The notes under the pieces are model-generated. The model ran no database searches. It saw only the letters and a program-made list of their open reading frames with translations, and was not told the DNA's origin. Position numbers and translations under genes: made by a program. DNA of 64,000 nt. It comes from Tatumella terrea (GTDB taxonomy: Bacteria > Pseudomonadota > Gammaproteobacteria > Enterobacterales > Enterobacteriaceae). Below are positions 36,531 to 45,485 of this stretch, piece by piece. Location: assembly GCF_039523755.1 (NCBI RefSeq), contig NZ_BAAAFX010000006.1, positions 380,141 to 444,140 of the forward strand, read 5' to 3'. Within the stretch, counting starts at the first letter, position 1, and the number at the start of each line of letters is the position of its first letter.

Positions 36531-36550
36531 TACTGTATATATATACAGTA
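36531..36550. promoter_or_regulatory. Perfect LexA (SOS) box without an evident gene
   Basis: TACTGTATATATATACAGTA is an exact match to the enterobacterial LexA consensus and fully palindromic. It lies in noncoding DNA about 240 bases after the 117-bp array and over 1 kb before the next recognised gene. On neither strand did I find a convincing protein start in the first few hundred bases; a 22-codon frame at 36706 is the longest candidate on the plus side. An SOS-induced small RNA or tiny peptide is possible. Confidence 0.85.
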
Positions 36551-37617
36551 TGCCGTAAAAACCTCATTTATACGGGTGCACAGGGCATTATTGACTAATC
36601 TATGAACGCCTTTTGACGAAATACTGTCCTTTGCTGACAAGAATGCTCTGATCCTGCCGCTAAAGGCCTCCCGGCCGAGCGGAAGGATTCTGCACAGATG
36701 CCGGGATGCTATTAATCTCAGCAAAGCATGAAATCACCGTGATATCTCACGTAGGGTCTGTGGCAGGAAACTGAGGTTATCGCGGGTTACCGTAATTATC
36801 GTTTACATGGACAGAGATTAAACAGACACACAGATCGGATTCTCCACCGGGACGTGTGCGTTATTACCGGTATCCGTGACGCCGGTTGCTGAAGACTGCG
36901 GCCATCACTTATCCCTGTCGCTCCCCGCGTAAAAGAAGTGACGGCAGGCGCGATGTACGATGAAAGGTATTGTTCCATTGCCTCAATAGTGTTCTGTTAC
37001 CTGCACAAAAACGCTGGTGGAAATACTGTAGACGATTAGCCGCGGTAAACCCGGGGCGTGAGATAAACTCTGCACAACGCTCCCTAACGACCAGCACAAT
37101 GGCAGTGGCTTCCGTTTCTCACCCTCCCGATCAGACATACTCCCGGGCATCCCCCCAGTGATTGCGGGTCAGGCATCAATAATAAATAGGGTACGCCCCG
37201 ATCGCCGCGCCGGCAGGTGTCAGTAATCAAAAGGGGGGTAACTGTGATGAGTCAAAAGTGTTAAGCATTAATTATGTGTTTATTTTGCGTGCAGTTGTTA
37301 TCGGAAATATCATCCAGCAGATATGCTGAATAATTAACCACGTCTCGATAAAAAGACAGGAAATAACAACGGCCTGTGAGATGTTTTTATTTCCTTGATT
37401 ATCAGTAGATTATTGATGTGTGTAAAATTCAACCACCCATAACAGGTAACTTAAAATTCACATTGATGTTTTTTCGTTAACTTTAAATGTAATTTAATTT
37501 ATGTATTTGTAAGTATATCGTTACTTTTTGAGATTTTTACTTGTCCCTAAGGATAGTATGGTGATGCGTGAGTATTGTTGGCGCTGTTGAATCATACAAT
37601 AAGCATCAAGGAAATTT
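36551..37617. other. Long noncoding leader region before the dehydrogenase operon
   Basis: About 1.07 kb with no recognised gene. A short minus-strand frame near 36909-37097 has a protein-like look but no family I can name; it may be a remnant. From about 37230 the sequence becomes strongly AT-rich and runs to the dehydrogenase start, so it probably contains that operon's promoter and upstream activator sites. Confidence 0.5.
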
Positions 37618-38205
37618 ATGGACAATAAAAAAAATCCCGCCACAGAGCAGACTCTGAGTGAGGAAGGGTTACGTCGTCGCCGTCTTTTCGGTCAGACCGG
37701 GGGGCTGGTAGCCAGCTTTGCTATCGGCTCTGCCATCGCCGGAACAACTCTGGCCAATAGTGCCAGTGCTGCACCCGCTACCCCTCAGCCGGATAGCGCA
37801 ACACTGAATCAGTTTCTGAAGACTTCCCGTTTTCTGACCGGTCATCAGAGCCTGGATGTGACCTTAGGTGAGCGTCTGTATATGGCTTTCAGCGAGCAGG
37901 ACCCTGCCTTTGTGACCCGGTTGGCCACCCTGAACCAGTGGATAGCCGATAAGCAACCGCAGGATGTGGAAGCCCTGGATACTCAGTTACAGGGCCAGCC
38001 CCTGCATGATCTGATGATGTCTGTGATCAGGGGCTGGTATCTGGGAGTTACCGATAACAGCCATCACGCGAAAGTGTACGGCTACCAGAATGCGCTGATG
38101 TATCAGGTACCGCGTGACGGAATGGTGATCCCGACCTATGCCCATAATGGCCCGGATTACTGGACTGCAGATCCTCCCCCGGTTGATCGCCTGCTGAACT
38201 TTTAA
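37618..38205 (+). CDS. Membrane-bound dehydrogenase small subunit (gluconate 2-dehydrogenase subunit 3 type), Tat-exported
   Basis: The 195-residue protein starts with a twin-arginine signal (RRRRLFGQTGGLVASFAIGS, residues 19-38, ending near SASA) and continues with the small-subunit fold, including the late YPYWT-like PDYWTADPPPVDRLLNF end. In FAD-dependent gluconate, 2-ketogluconate and sorbitol dehydrogenases this subunit escorts the flavoprotein through the Tat pathway. It is the first gene of three. The AAGGAAATTT leader gives a good ribosome-binding site. Confidence 0.88.
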   Translation: MDNKKNPATEQTLSEEGLRRRRLFGQTGGLVASFAIGSAIAGTTLANSASAAPATPQPDSATLNQFLKTSRFLTGHQSLDVTLGERLYMAFSEQDPAFVTRLATLNQWIADKQPQDVEALDTQLQGQPLHDLMMSVIRGWYLGVTDNSHHAKVYGYQNALMYQVPRDGMVIPTYAHNGPDYWTADPPPVDRLLNF

Positions 38206-38329
38206 ATAAAACAAAAAACCTTTCCGGCCTGACAACCTGAACCGGGGTTGATCTCTGTCTGTCACGGATCAGTCTGCAACTGTTACCCGTAACAGTCTGG
38301 TTGAAGGCAGAATTTTATGCGGAGTGAAT

Positions 38330-39817
38330 GTGAAATATCAAAAGTCGATAAGGAAACGCGCCACGGGGAACTTTCGCCGAAAGCTGCTGGCGCTCTGCCT
38401 TGGCTGTGGCGTGACAGGGGCGTTGCCGGTCTATGCTGCTGAAGAAGTACCGGTTCATCAACCTGCGGTCGAAAACAGTGCCGATGCCTTGCTGAAACAG
38501 GGGCAGTATCTGGCGGTCGCGGCAGACTGTGCGGCCTGCCATACGGATCCACAGACTAAAAAGACCTTCGCCGGGGGATACGCCATCCATTCACCGATGG
38601 GGGTAATTTATTCCACCAATATTACACCGTCGAAAACCTACGGTATCGGTAACTATACCGAAGCGCAGTTTGAAAATGCGGTACGTCACGGTATTCGTGC
38701 CGATGGCAGCCATCTGTATCCGGCCATGCCTTACACCTCCTATGCCGGTCTGACCGATCAGGATGTGCATGCCCTGTATTATTATTTTACCCACGGTGTT
38801 CAGCCCGTCGAACAACCTAACCGCATCACCTCCCTGGGCTTTCCGTTTAACCTGCGCCAGGCGATGTGGGGATGGAACCTGCTATTCCTGAAACAAAAAC
38901 CTTTCCAGCCGGATCCGTCACAGAGCGCCGCCTGGAACCGCGGTAAGTACCTGGTGAATAACCTGGAGCACTGCGGCGAGTGTCACACCCCGCGCAATAT
39001 TATGATGGGCACAGAAACCGGCAGTGCCGAACTCAGCGGTGCCGCACTGGGCAGCTGGTATGCGCCTAATCTGACATCCGACCCGCTGAGTGGTATCGGC
39101 AGCTGGCAGCGTGATCAGCTGATGACTTACCTGAAAACCGGTCATGTGGAAGGTAAAGCACAGGCGGCCGGTCCGATGGCGGAGGCGGTCACCAACAGTC
39201 TTCAGCATCTGAGCGATGATGATATCAGTGCCATCGTGACCTATCTGCAAAGTCTGCCGGCGGTGAGTCATCCGGGTCAGGCGAAAGCGACCGGCGATTT
39301 CGGCAGCCCGGCGGGGATGGCAGGGGATTCGGATGTTCGCGGAACGCAGCCGATGGGCTCCGCTCTTCCGGCAGATATTACCGGTAAAGCCCTGTATGAC
39401 ACCACCTGTGCCAGCTGTCACCAGACCTCCGGTACCGGCACGGCCGATGGCTTCTATCCGTCGCTGTTCCATAACACGGCGACCGGCGGAAATACCCCGA
39501 ATAACCTGGTGTCGGCCATCCTGTTTGGTGTGCAGCGTGAAGTGAACGGCAAAGAAGTGCTGATGCCGGCATTTGGTCCGGGCTCGGATGTACAGTCCCT
39601 GAATGATGACCAGGTGGCGAAACTCAGCAACTACATCTTTAAGCAGTTCGGTAATCCGCAGCTGTCTGTCACTGCAGCAGAGGTTAAGACCCTGCGCGAA
39701 GGCGGAGCGCAACCGTTCCTTGCACGCTATGCCGCGGCCGGTTCGGTGATCGGCGGCATTATCGTGCTACTGATCATTGTCCTTATTGTGGTACGGCTGT
39801 CACGCAAACGTCGTTGA
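38330..39817 (+). CDS. Membrane-bound dehydrogenase cytochrome c subunit (three haems)
   Basis: The GTG at 38330 is favoured since GGAG lies 5 bases upstream; a GTG at 38324 is also possible. The protein of about 495 residues has a Sec signal peptide ending in VYAAEE and three c-type haem motifs: CAACH near residue 67, CGECH near 215 and CASCH near 360. A C-terminal hydrophobic anchor (VIGGIIVLLIIVLIVV) precedes RLSRKRR. It carries electrons from the flavoprotein to ubiquinone in the inner membrane. It lies between small and large subunit genes, so the gene order is small-cytochrome-large. Confidence 0.93.
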   Translation: MKYQKSIRKRATGNFRRKLLALCLGCGVTGALPVYAAEEVPVHQPAVENSADALLKQGQYLAVAADCAACHTDPQTKKTFAGGYAIHSPMGVIYSTNITPSKTYGIGNYTEAQFENAVRHGIRADGSHLYPAMPYTSYAGLTDQDVHALYYYFTHGVQPVEQPNRITSLGFPFNLRQAMWGWNLLFLKQKPFQPDPSQSAAWNRGKYLVNNLEHCGECHTPRNIMMGTETGSAELSGAALGSWYAPNLTSDPLSGIGSWQRDQLMTYLKTGHVEGKAQAAGPMAEAVTNSLQHLSDDDISAIVTYLQSLPAVSHPGQAKATGDFGSPAGMAGDSDVRGTQPMGSALPADITGKALYDTTCASCHQTSGTGTADGFYPSLFHNTATGGNTPNNLVSAILFGVQREVNGKEVLMPAFGPGSDVQSLNDDQVAKLSNYIFKQFGNPQLSVTAAEVKTLREGGAQPFLARYAAAGSVIGGIIVLLIIVLIVVRLSRKRR

Positions 39818-39859
39818 ACGTGCCGTCATTTTACGAATTTGTAGTATTTCGAGGTGGTT

Positions 39860-41491
39860 ATGTCTGAGCAATATAGCGCTGATGTGGTAGTGGTAGGCGC
39901 GGGGATTTGTGGTGGTACGGTAGCCAAAGAGCTGGCGGAAGCCGGTCTTTCGGTACTGGTACTGGATGCCGGTCCGCGCTGGGAAAGGGGAGAAGTGGTC
40001 GAAAACTGGCGTAATATGCCGCCGGTGAATAAATCAGAATCCGATTATGCGACGCCTTATCCGGCCGAGCCCTGGGCGGTACATCCGCAGTTAAACCCTT
40101 ACAATAATTATCCGGAAGTCTCCGGTCCGGATGCCTCTGCCTTCCGTCAGGGAATGATCAAAGGGGTGGGGGGAACCACCTGGCACTGGGCGGCGTCATG
40201 CTGGCGTTTCCTGCCGCATGATCTTCAGTTACATACCACCTATGGGGTCGGGCGTGACTGGGTCGTGACCTATGATGAGTTAGAAGATTATTACTACCGT
40301 GCCGAAGTGTTGATTGGGGTCAATGGCCCGAATGACACAACGCTGAAATATGTCGCACCGCGTAAGAAGCCGTTCCCGATGGAACCGATGCCTTATGGTC
40401 CCGCCGATCGCCGCTTCACCGAGGTGGTCGCCACCGCCGGGTATGAAAATACGCCGGTCCCCCAGGGCCGTAACAGCCGCCCATATGACGGACGTCCGCA
40501 GTGCTGTGGTAATAACAACTGTATGCCTATCTGTCCTATCGGTGCCATGTTCAATGGTATCCATAGTATTGTTAAAGCAGAAAAAGCCGGTGCAAAAATT
40601 CTGCCGAATGCGGTGGTCTACCGGTTTGAAACCGATGAGCATAATAACATTACGGCTCTGCACTATTACGATCCGGATAAGAACTCGCATCGCGTGACGG
40701 CGCGGACTTTCGTACTGGCCGGTAACGGTATCGAAACACCGAAACTGTTATTACTGGCCGCCAATGATCGTAACCCGAACGGTATTGCCAACAGCTCGGA
40801 CATGGTCGGCAGAAATATGATGGATCACCCGGGGATCCTGATGAGTTTCCAGGCCTCAGAGCCTATCTGGACCGGTGGGGGTTCCGTACAGATGAGTTCC
40901 ATCACTAACTTCCGTGATGGAGACTTCCGTAGTGAGCATGCCGCGATTCAGATCGGGATGAACAATACCTCACAGAACCATAAAGCGGGAGTGAAAGCAC
41001 TGCAGATGGGGCTGGTGGGTAAAAAACTGGATGCGGAAATCCGTCGCCGTGCGGCCTGCGGTATGGATATCTATGTTAACCATGACGTCCTGGCCAACCC
41101 GGACAACCGTCTGACCCTGAGTACTCAGCGTAAAGACAGCCTGGGGATCCCGTATCCGCATGTCACCTATGATGTGGGGGATTATGTGCGTAAAGCAGCG
41201 GTCTCTTCCCGCCAGCACCTGATGCAGATTGCCAATCTGTTCGGTGCGACAGAAATTGAAATGACGCCGTATTTTAACCCGAATAACCATATTATGGGCG
41301 GGACTATCGGGGGGCATGATCCGAAAGATTCCGTAGTGGATAGCTGGATGCGTACCCACGATCACCAGAACCTGTATATTGCCTCCGGCGGGGCGATGGC
41401 AGCGGCCGGGACAGTGAACTCGACGCTGAGTATGGTGGCGCTTTCCCTGCGGGCAACCGACAGTATTAAACGCGATCTGCTGCACGGTTAA
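39860..41491 (+). CDS. Membrane-bound dehydrogenase flavoprotein (GMC family, 3Fe-4S type)
   Basis: A 543-residue GMC oxidoreductase, start ATG with GAGG 5 bases upstream. The FAD-binding VVVVGAGICGGTVAKELA is at the N-terminus. A cysteine cluster CCGNNNCMPIC (Cys215, 216, 221, 225) has the spacing of the 3Fe-4S cluster in FAD-glucose dehydrogenases. The catalytic His/Asn region is SGGAMAAAGTVNSTLS near the end. It oxidises a sugar or sugar acid on the periplasmic side and passes electrons to the cytochrome. Gluconate, 2-ketogluconate or a polyol are candidate substrates; the sequence alone does not decide. Confidence 0.93.
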   Translation: MSEQYSADVVVVGAGICGGTVAKELAEAGLSVLVLDAGPRWERGEVVENWRNMPPVNKSESDYATPYPAEPWAVHPQLNPYNNYPEVSGPDASAFRQGMIKGVGGTTWHWAASCWRFLPHDLQLHTTYGVGRDWVVTYDELEDYYYRAEVLIGVNGPNDTTLKYVAPRKKPFPMEPMPYGPADRRFTEVVATAGYENTPVPQGRNSRPYDGRPQCCGNNNCMPICPIGAMFNGIHSIVKAEKAGAKILPNAVVYRFETDEHNNITALHYYDPDKNSHRVTARTFVLAGNGIETPKLLLLAANDRNPNGIANSSDMVGRNMMDHPGILMSFQASEPIWTGGGSVQMSSITNFRDGDFRSEHAAIQIGMNNTSQNHKAGVKALQMGLVGKKLDAEIRRRAACGMDIYVNHDVLANPDNRLTLSTQRKDSLGIPYPHVTYDVGDYVRKAAVSSRQHLMQIANLFGATEIEMTPYFNPNNHIMGGTIGGHDPKDSVVDSWMRTHDHQNLYIASGGAMAAAGTVNSTLSMVALSLRATDSIKRDLLHG

Positions 41492-41512
41492 TCGCTATTT
41501 CTGCGAATGATA

Positions 41513-41534
41513 CAGGCCCCGTTACCGGGGCCTG
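41513..41534 (+). terminator. Hairpin after the dehydrogenase operon
   Basis: CAGGCCCCG-TTAC-CGGGGCCTG forms a perfect 9-bp stem with a 4-base loop, 21 bases past the GMC stop. No T-tract follows. Confidence 0.65.
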
Positions 41535-41555
41535 CTGTGGAAGAACCATCCCGTG

Positions 41556-41670
41556 TTACCGGGCTAAGGTTTTACGCAGCGTCTTCACCTCACTGGCAGT
41601 CACGGCCGGTGACGCATTCCCCCAACTGTTACGGATACAGGTCAGGACATCCGCAACATTCTTAAGGAAG
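41556..41670 (-). pseudogene. Remnant of a second dehydrogenase cytochrome c gene (C-terminal end)
   Basis: On the minus strand about 36 codons read VADVLTCIRNSWGN, then SPAVTASEVKTLRKTLAR and a stop. This is the typical end of cytochrome c subunits of membrane alcohol/gluconate dehydrogenases (compare LSVTAAEVKTLREGG in the intact gene at 38330). Upstream codons on that strand do not continue the family, so only the 3' end survives. It points toward the operon and may mark a lost duplicate. Confidence 0.72.
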
Positions 41671-41980
41671 CACAGAAAACTACGGTGATTGCATGGACCC
41701 ACGCCGTGATCAGTATCAGCACCATTGCGCGTGAGTTTAGTACCAGGCGGCAAATCATACCCAGGGTAAAGGCAGGGCAGTAATGACCCTGAGTTTACAG
41801 TTGGATGGTTTGCTATATGGCAGGAGCGGACATTGAAAACTGTTTAAGTTGCAAATACGCAAATGTTAGGTAGCATAGAATTTACAAGTGGAACAATAAA
41901 AAAATAACCATTATTATGGTGGTGTTTTTAATTTTTTCAATTCAAACTATAGTGTCTCTCATTTATATTATAGGAGTTAT
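41671..41980. other. Junction into the AT-rich islet
   Basis: No intact gene. A plus-strand stretch to about 41782 looks like a short coding remnant without a recognisable family. From about 41840 the base composition drops sharply in GC. A TATATT-type -10 and TAGGAG ribosome-binding site precede the next gene. Confidence 0.5.
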
Positions 41981-42742
41981 ATGCCAAGCACAGCATTAAG
42001 CCATTTCAATCAAGATATTGATAGAGCAAATGTTCTTAGGGTTCATGCTGATTCATTACCAGCATCAACATTGAGGGATGATATATATAGAGCTTCTTGG
42101 ATGATTGCGATTGGAGCACTAGATGCATATTTTTGTGATGCATTTGCAGATATTTTATCAAAAATTCTAATTGCAAAAAGTATTGATGATAAAGTTCAAT
42201 TGAGCCCAAGGGTAAAATCATTGAAGTTGCCTATAAACTCTATTGTGAATGCTCAGAATACAACATCGAATTGGAAATGGAGAAATGCAGCGCGTGATTT
42301 GATTGAAAAAGATAACGTGCTTTCAATTGATAAAATTAAAGAGTTATTTAACCATATTATGGATGAAAGAAATAAGATATTATCCAAGTCGATGATGGAG
42401 GACTGGTTAATAAACAAATCCGCGAAGCATCGGCTAATGGGGATCAGTCCCACAGATTACAAAAAACTATCCAAATCCGATAAAGAAAAAAAACGTAAAT
42501 CTATGCTAGAAAAACTCTCTAACAGATATACTTCACTAATCCAGAGAAGACACGATTGCATTCATAATTGTGATAGACCAAAGGTTAGTCTCACTAAAAT
42601 TTCTAGTACGGATGTTCTTAAAGTTATTGAAGATATAGATTTTTTAATTACTACTTTGGATGGTCATATTGATAAAAATCTTCGACGTCATCTTCTAAGT
42701 ATAGGTTGCAGTAAAACTCTTGTCAGGCGGGTTAAAGCTTAA
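41981..42742 (+). CDS. HEPN-like protein with R-x4-H motif, AT-rich
   Basis: A 253-residue, strongly AT-rich gene, unlike the GC-rich genes around it. The helical protein starts MPSTALSHFNQDIDRAN and carries RHDCIHN near its C-terminal half: Arg190 and His195 with four residues between and Asn196 after, the catalytic R-x4-6-H pattern of HEPN ribonucleases. ALDAYFCDAFADIL near residue 45 resembles the first HEPN helix. HEPN proteins often act as RNases in toxin-antitoxin or abortive-infection systems. No antitoxin gene follows directly, and the role is inferred. Confidence 0.72.
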   Translation: MPSTALSHFNQDIDRANVLRVHADSLPASTLRDDIYRASWMIAIGALDAYFCDAFADILSKILIAKSIDDKVQLSPRVKSLKLPINSIVNAQNTTSNWKWRNAARDLIEKDNVLSIDKIKELFNHIMDERNKILSKSMMEDWLINKSAKHRLMGISPTDYKKLSKSDKEKKRKSMLEKLSNRYTSLIQRRHDCIHNCDRPKVSLTKISSTDVLKVIEDIDFLITTLDGHIDKNLRRHLLSIGCSKTLVRRVKA

Positions 42743-43098
42743 ATTAACCATCCAATCAAAGCTTATAACACTGGAAGATGTGAAGAAAATACCCCCATTG
42801 CTATCTTTTTTCTACATCTTCCATATGTGTAAATTGTAAGATTTATTTAAAGTGCATTTGGCATTATGAATTTCATATTAATATTTTGCACTAATATCTA
42901 CTCCTCGCTCACAGCAGACTTTACTAGGACACAGGTTTACTCTGATCCATAAGCAGTCATAATTTGTCACATCAATGGAAATCCATGGTCATTATGTCAA
43001 ACGTTAGAATTACCGAAAATGGTGCCAAATGAACGGATATTGATTTCGCCACACGATATCGCATTCTCGGCTTAGATTATCAGAGAAAGTGTGCATTG
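42743..43098. other. Intergenic region in the AT-rich islet
   Basis: Between the 3' ends of the two convergent islet genes. It contains the first copy of the 17-bp direct repeat at 42901. No gene recognised. Confidence 0.5.
42901..42917 (+). repeat. 17-bp direct repeat, left copy
   Basis: CTCCTCGCTCACAGCAG, identical to the copy at 44026. The two flank a 1.1-kb segment that contains only the DUF4145 gene. Confidence 0.85.
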
Positions 43099-43857
43099 TT
43101 ACTCATCTTTTTTATAAGAATGTACTAATAGTTCGGGAAGTACATTGACTGCATTAGTGTCTTTATCGATACTTTTTTGTTTAGCTGGGATTCTCCCGGC
43201 AAGTTTAATAATGCCATCATCACGAAGTACAGACCGACGAATAAAATCCTCTGTTATTGTTAAAAGGGATTTAAACTCGCTTTTTGTCGGTGACCAAGCG
43301 CGATGTGCAGCAGCATTACCTGCATCAGTGACTATAAGTAACTGACTTTTCTCAGTTTCACCGATATAACCATCCTCTGCAAGCTTTTCAACTTTCCTCC
43401 CTAAAGGTAATGCAGGTAATATGTTCAGAATCTCTGAAGTGCGGTCAAAGGCAGTCCTTAAACCAATGGAGGCTAAAATATAAGATTCATTATAATAGGC
43501 CTGATACACTTCATTAAGTAAGAGGTAAAGTTGGTAATCGATGGCTGCTATATTTTCAATCCATTGCGGTCGGTGTTCAAGTGTTCTCGGATAGGTTTCA
43601 TATCTATAGTTAGAAGTGATAACAGTTTGACCTTCTTCATCATAATCGTATTCTATATCTTCACTGTCCCACGATTTTGAATGATAAAACACCGTGTCAC
43701 ATCCTTTGCATTGTAACAGACGATATTCCGTACCCCATTGTATAAAATTTCGTCCGTCACCACTCTCCCAAATCCGCTTTATTTCTCCGATTACTATACA
43801 GTTTCTTTCTCCCGCGCATTCAGGGCACTCTGCACGTAACGTTGCCTTTTCAGTCAT
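43099..43857 (-). CDS. Zinc-ribbon DUF4145 protein (HEPN-related)
   Basis: A 252-residue protein. The N-terminal zinc ribbon is visible as CPEC (11-14) and CKGC (50-53). The DUF4145 domain follows, with SYILASIGLRTAFDRTSEIL and the later DAGNAAAHR, a conserved Asn/His end of that HEPN-related fold. DUF4145 occurs alone and attached to restriction and other defence proteins. A GAGGTGATAAA leader precedes the ATG. GC content is lower than in flanking genes. It is convergent with the HEPN gene and bracketed by 17-bp direct repeats. Confidence 0.82.
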   Translation of the reverse strand: MTEKATLRAECPECAGERNCIVIGEIKRIWESGDGRNFIQWGTEYRLLQCKGCDTVFYHSKSWDSEDIEYDYDEEGQTVITSNYRYETYPRTLEHRPQWIENIAAIDYQLYLLLNEVYQAYYNESYILASIGLRTAFDRTSEILNILPALPLGRKVEKLAEDGYIGETEKSQLLIVTDAGNAAAHRAWSPTKSEFKSLLTITEDFIRRSVLRDDGIIKLAGRIPAKQKSIDKDTNAVNVLPELLVHSYKKDE

Positions 43858-44229
43858 TTTATCACCTCAACGGATTAGCATTTTGAAAGTGCTAAACATA
43901 TAAAATAGCATTGTAGAATCGGTTCAACTACTTTCTGCCGATTATATTTCTCTTGTAATCCCGAGGTCAATTATGCGTTAGGAGGTAGCAATTTTGCTTG
44001 GCCTATTTTAACCTTTCAACGTTTGCTCCTCGCTCACAGCAGCCCATCATGCCAGCTCAAAAAAACAGGTTTCATGTAGGATACGCTTCCGCTTTCCAGG
44101 CGCCCCCCTGAGTCACTGGCTATACCTTATGCCGCAACAACTGGCGGGGAATAACAGGGGTTTATATCGTATCCCTCCGGCACGCAGGTAGCGTTGTGCC
44201 GGAGGGAGGGCAGGAAAAGACGGTGAGTC
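43858..44229. other. Intergenic region with right direct repeat and hairpin
   Basis: Contains the right 17-bp direct repeat (44026-44042). It also has a perfect 11-bp stem CCCTCCGGCAC / GTGCCGGAGGG at 44173-44206 that probably ends the EamA transcript. No gene recognised. Confidence 0.6.
44026..44042 (+). repeat. 17-bp direct repeat, right copy
   Basis: Identical to 42901-42917 and in the same orientation. This would fit a target duplication, att-like ends or recombination between repeats, but no integrase or transposase gene lies between. Confidence 0.85.
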
Positions 44230-45117
44230 TTAGTTTGTGGCTTCCTGTTGTGCCGGGCGCTGCGGGGAACGTGACGGATGACGGTAATTAATACCGATAG
44301 CGATGGCAATCAGACAGCAGCCTGCGATCAGCCTCAGCACAGGAACATCATTCCCCCATAACAGCATATTAATAATCAGTCCGACCGGCACATGCAGTTC
44401 ATTGAATACCGACAGCGTCGCGACCGAGACCAGCGTACTGCCTTTTGCCAGCCAGTAACTGCCCAGCGCTGTCGCCACGACACTCAGATAAACCAGCACC
44501 GTCCATTGGGCACCGGTTTGTGGCAGATGGCCCTGCTGACCGAAGAAGTAATAGAGCGGGGCGGTAATGATCAACGCGCCCAGGAAGAAGTGACCAAACA
44601 GCTTAGGCAACGGAACATCCGGCTTATATTTCAGCAGCAGGCGACGACAGATCACCTGTCCGGCGGCAAACGTCAGGTTCGCCAGCTGTAACAGCCAGAA
44701 CCCTTTCCAGAAATGCCCGGTGAGCGGATGGTAGTGAATGACAATACCGCCGGAGACCGCAAACAACGCAGCGACCAGCGTCCAGGGATTAAACCGTCGT
44801 TCCAGTGCATTATTCAGCAGGCTGATGTAGAGCGGTGTCTGGGTGGTAAACAGCAACATCTCCGGCACCGTCAGCATTGTGTAGCTCTGATAAGAGAGCG
44901 CATAAGTGACGCCGAACTGAAGGGCACCGGCGAACCATAACCCGGCAATTAACCGCGTCGGCAGATTACGCCATACCATAAAAGGAACAAAGATCAGGGT
45001 GCCTGCCAGCGTCCGAAAGAATACGGCGAAATAGCTGTCAACCTGGCCAGCCAGAAAATGGCCGGTCAGACTGAATGAGGATCCCCAGAGGAAGGTAACG
45101 ATCGCGAGATACCACAC
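44230..45117 (-). CDS. EamA/DMT family transporter
   Basis: A 295-residue inner-membrane protein with about ten hydrophobic segments arranged as two EamA repeats; the first begins LAIVTFLWGSSFSLTG. The start must be a GTG, since a TAG closes the frame five codons upstream and no ATG is available, and the ribosome-binding site is weak. DMT exporters move amino acids, nucleobases or small metabolites. It is divergent from the nitroreductase-ligase-thiolase operon and might export its product (inference). Confidence 0.85.
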   Translation of the reverse strand: MWYLAIVTFLWGSSFSLTGHFLAGQVDSYFAVFFRTLAGTLIFVPFMVWRNLPTRLIAGLWFAGALQFGVTYALSYQSYTMLTVPEMLLFTTQTPLYISLLNNALERRFNPWTLVAALFAVSGGIVIHYHPLTGHFWKGFWLLQLANLTFAAGQVICRRLLLKYKPDVPLPKLFGHFFLGALIITAPLYYFFGQQGHLPQTGAQWTVLVYLSVVATALGSYWLAKGSTLVSVATLSVFNELHVPVGLIINMLLWGNDVPVLRLIAGCCLIAIAIGINYRHPSRSPQRPAQQEATN

Positions 45118-45485
45118 AGAGTTGTAAACCTATATTAAAAAAATCAGTTGACGATTATGTGATGGCTGGCCGATTTACGCAAGCCCCGCTCAGAGGGAAG
45201 GTCGGTCACCGGGGATTATCCGGCCTCAGTGTGACCTGATAACCGGGCGATAGTTGTGCAGTTTGCCTTGTTATTCTGCTGTCGATGATACGGCCAGTAC
45301 GACGCTTACCCGCAGGTGAGAACCGGCAATTCTGCCAGGCGCCGGGCGGCCTTTTCGGCCAGCATAACTTGTAAGGCTGTAGTCATAAAAATAGTTTACA
45401 GCTATACTCGGCCTACGTCGTCAGATTACCGTCCTGCGGTGACTGCCGCTCATTTACGTTGTCTCTTTTTCAGGTTGTATTTCCG

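Noticed and set aside
36909..37097. Possible transposase or enzyme remnant on the minus strand
   Set aside because: Protein-like appearance but no motif I can name; kept only as a remark in the noncoding region.
40280..40690. Antisense frame inside the GMC gene
   Set aside because: Shadow of a conserved flavoprotein gene on the other strand; no independent evidence.
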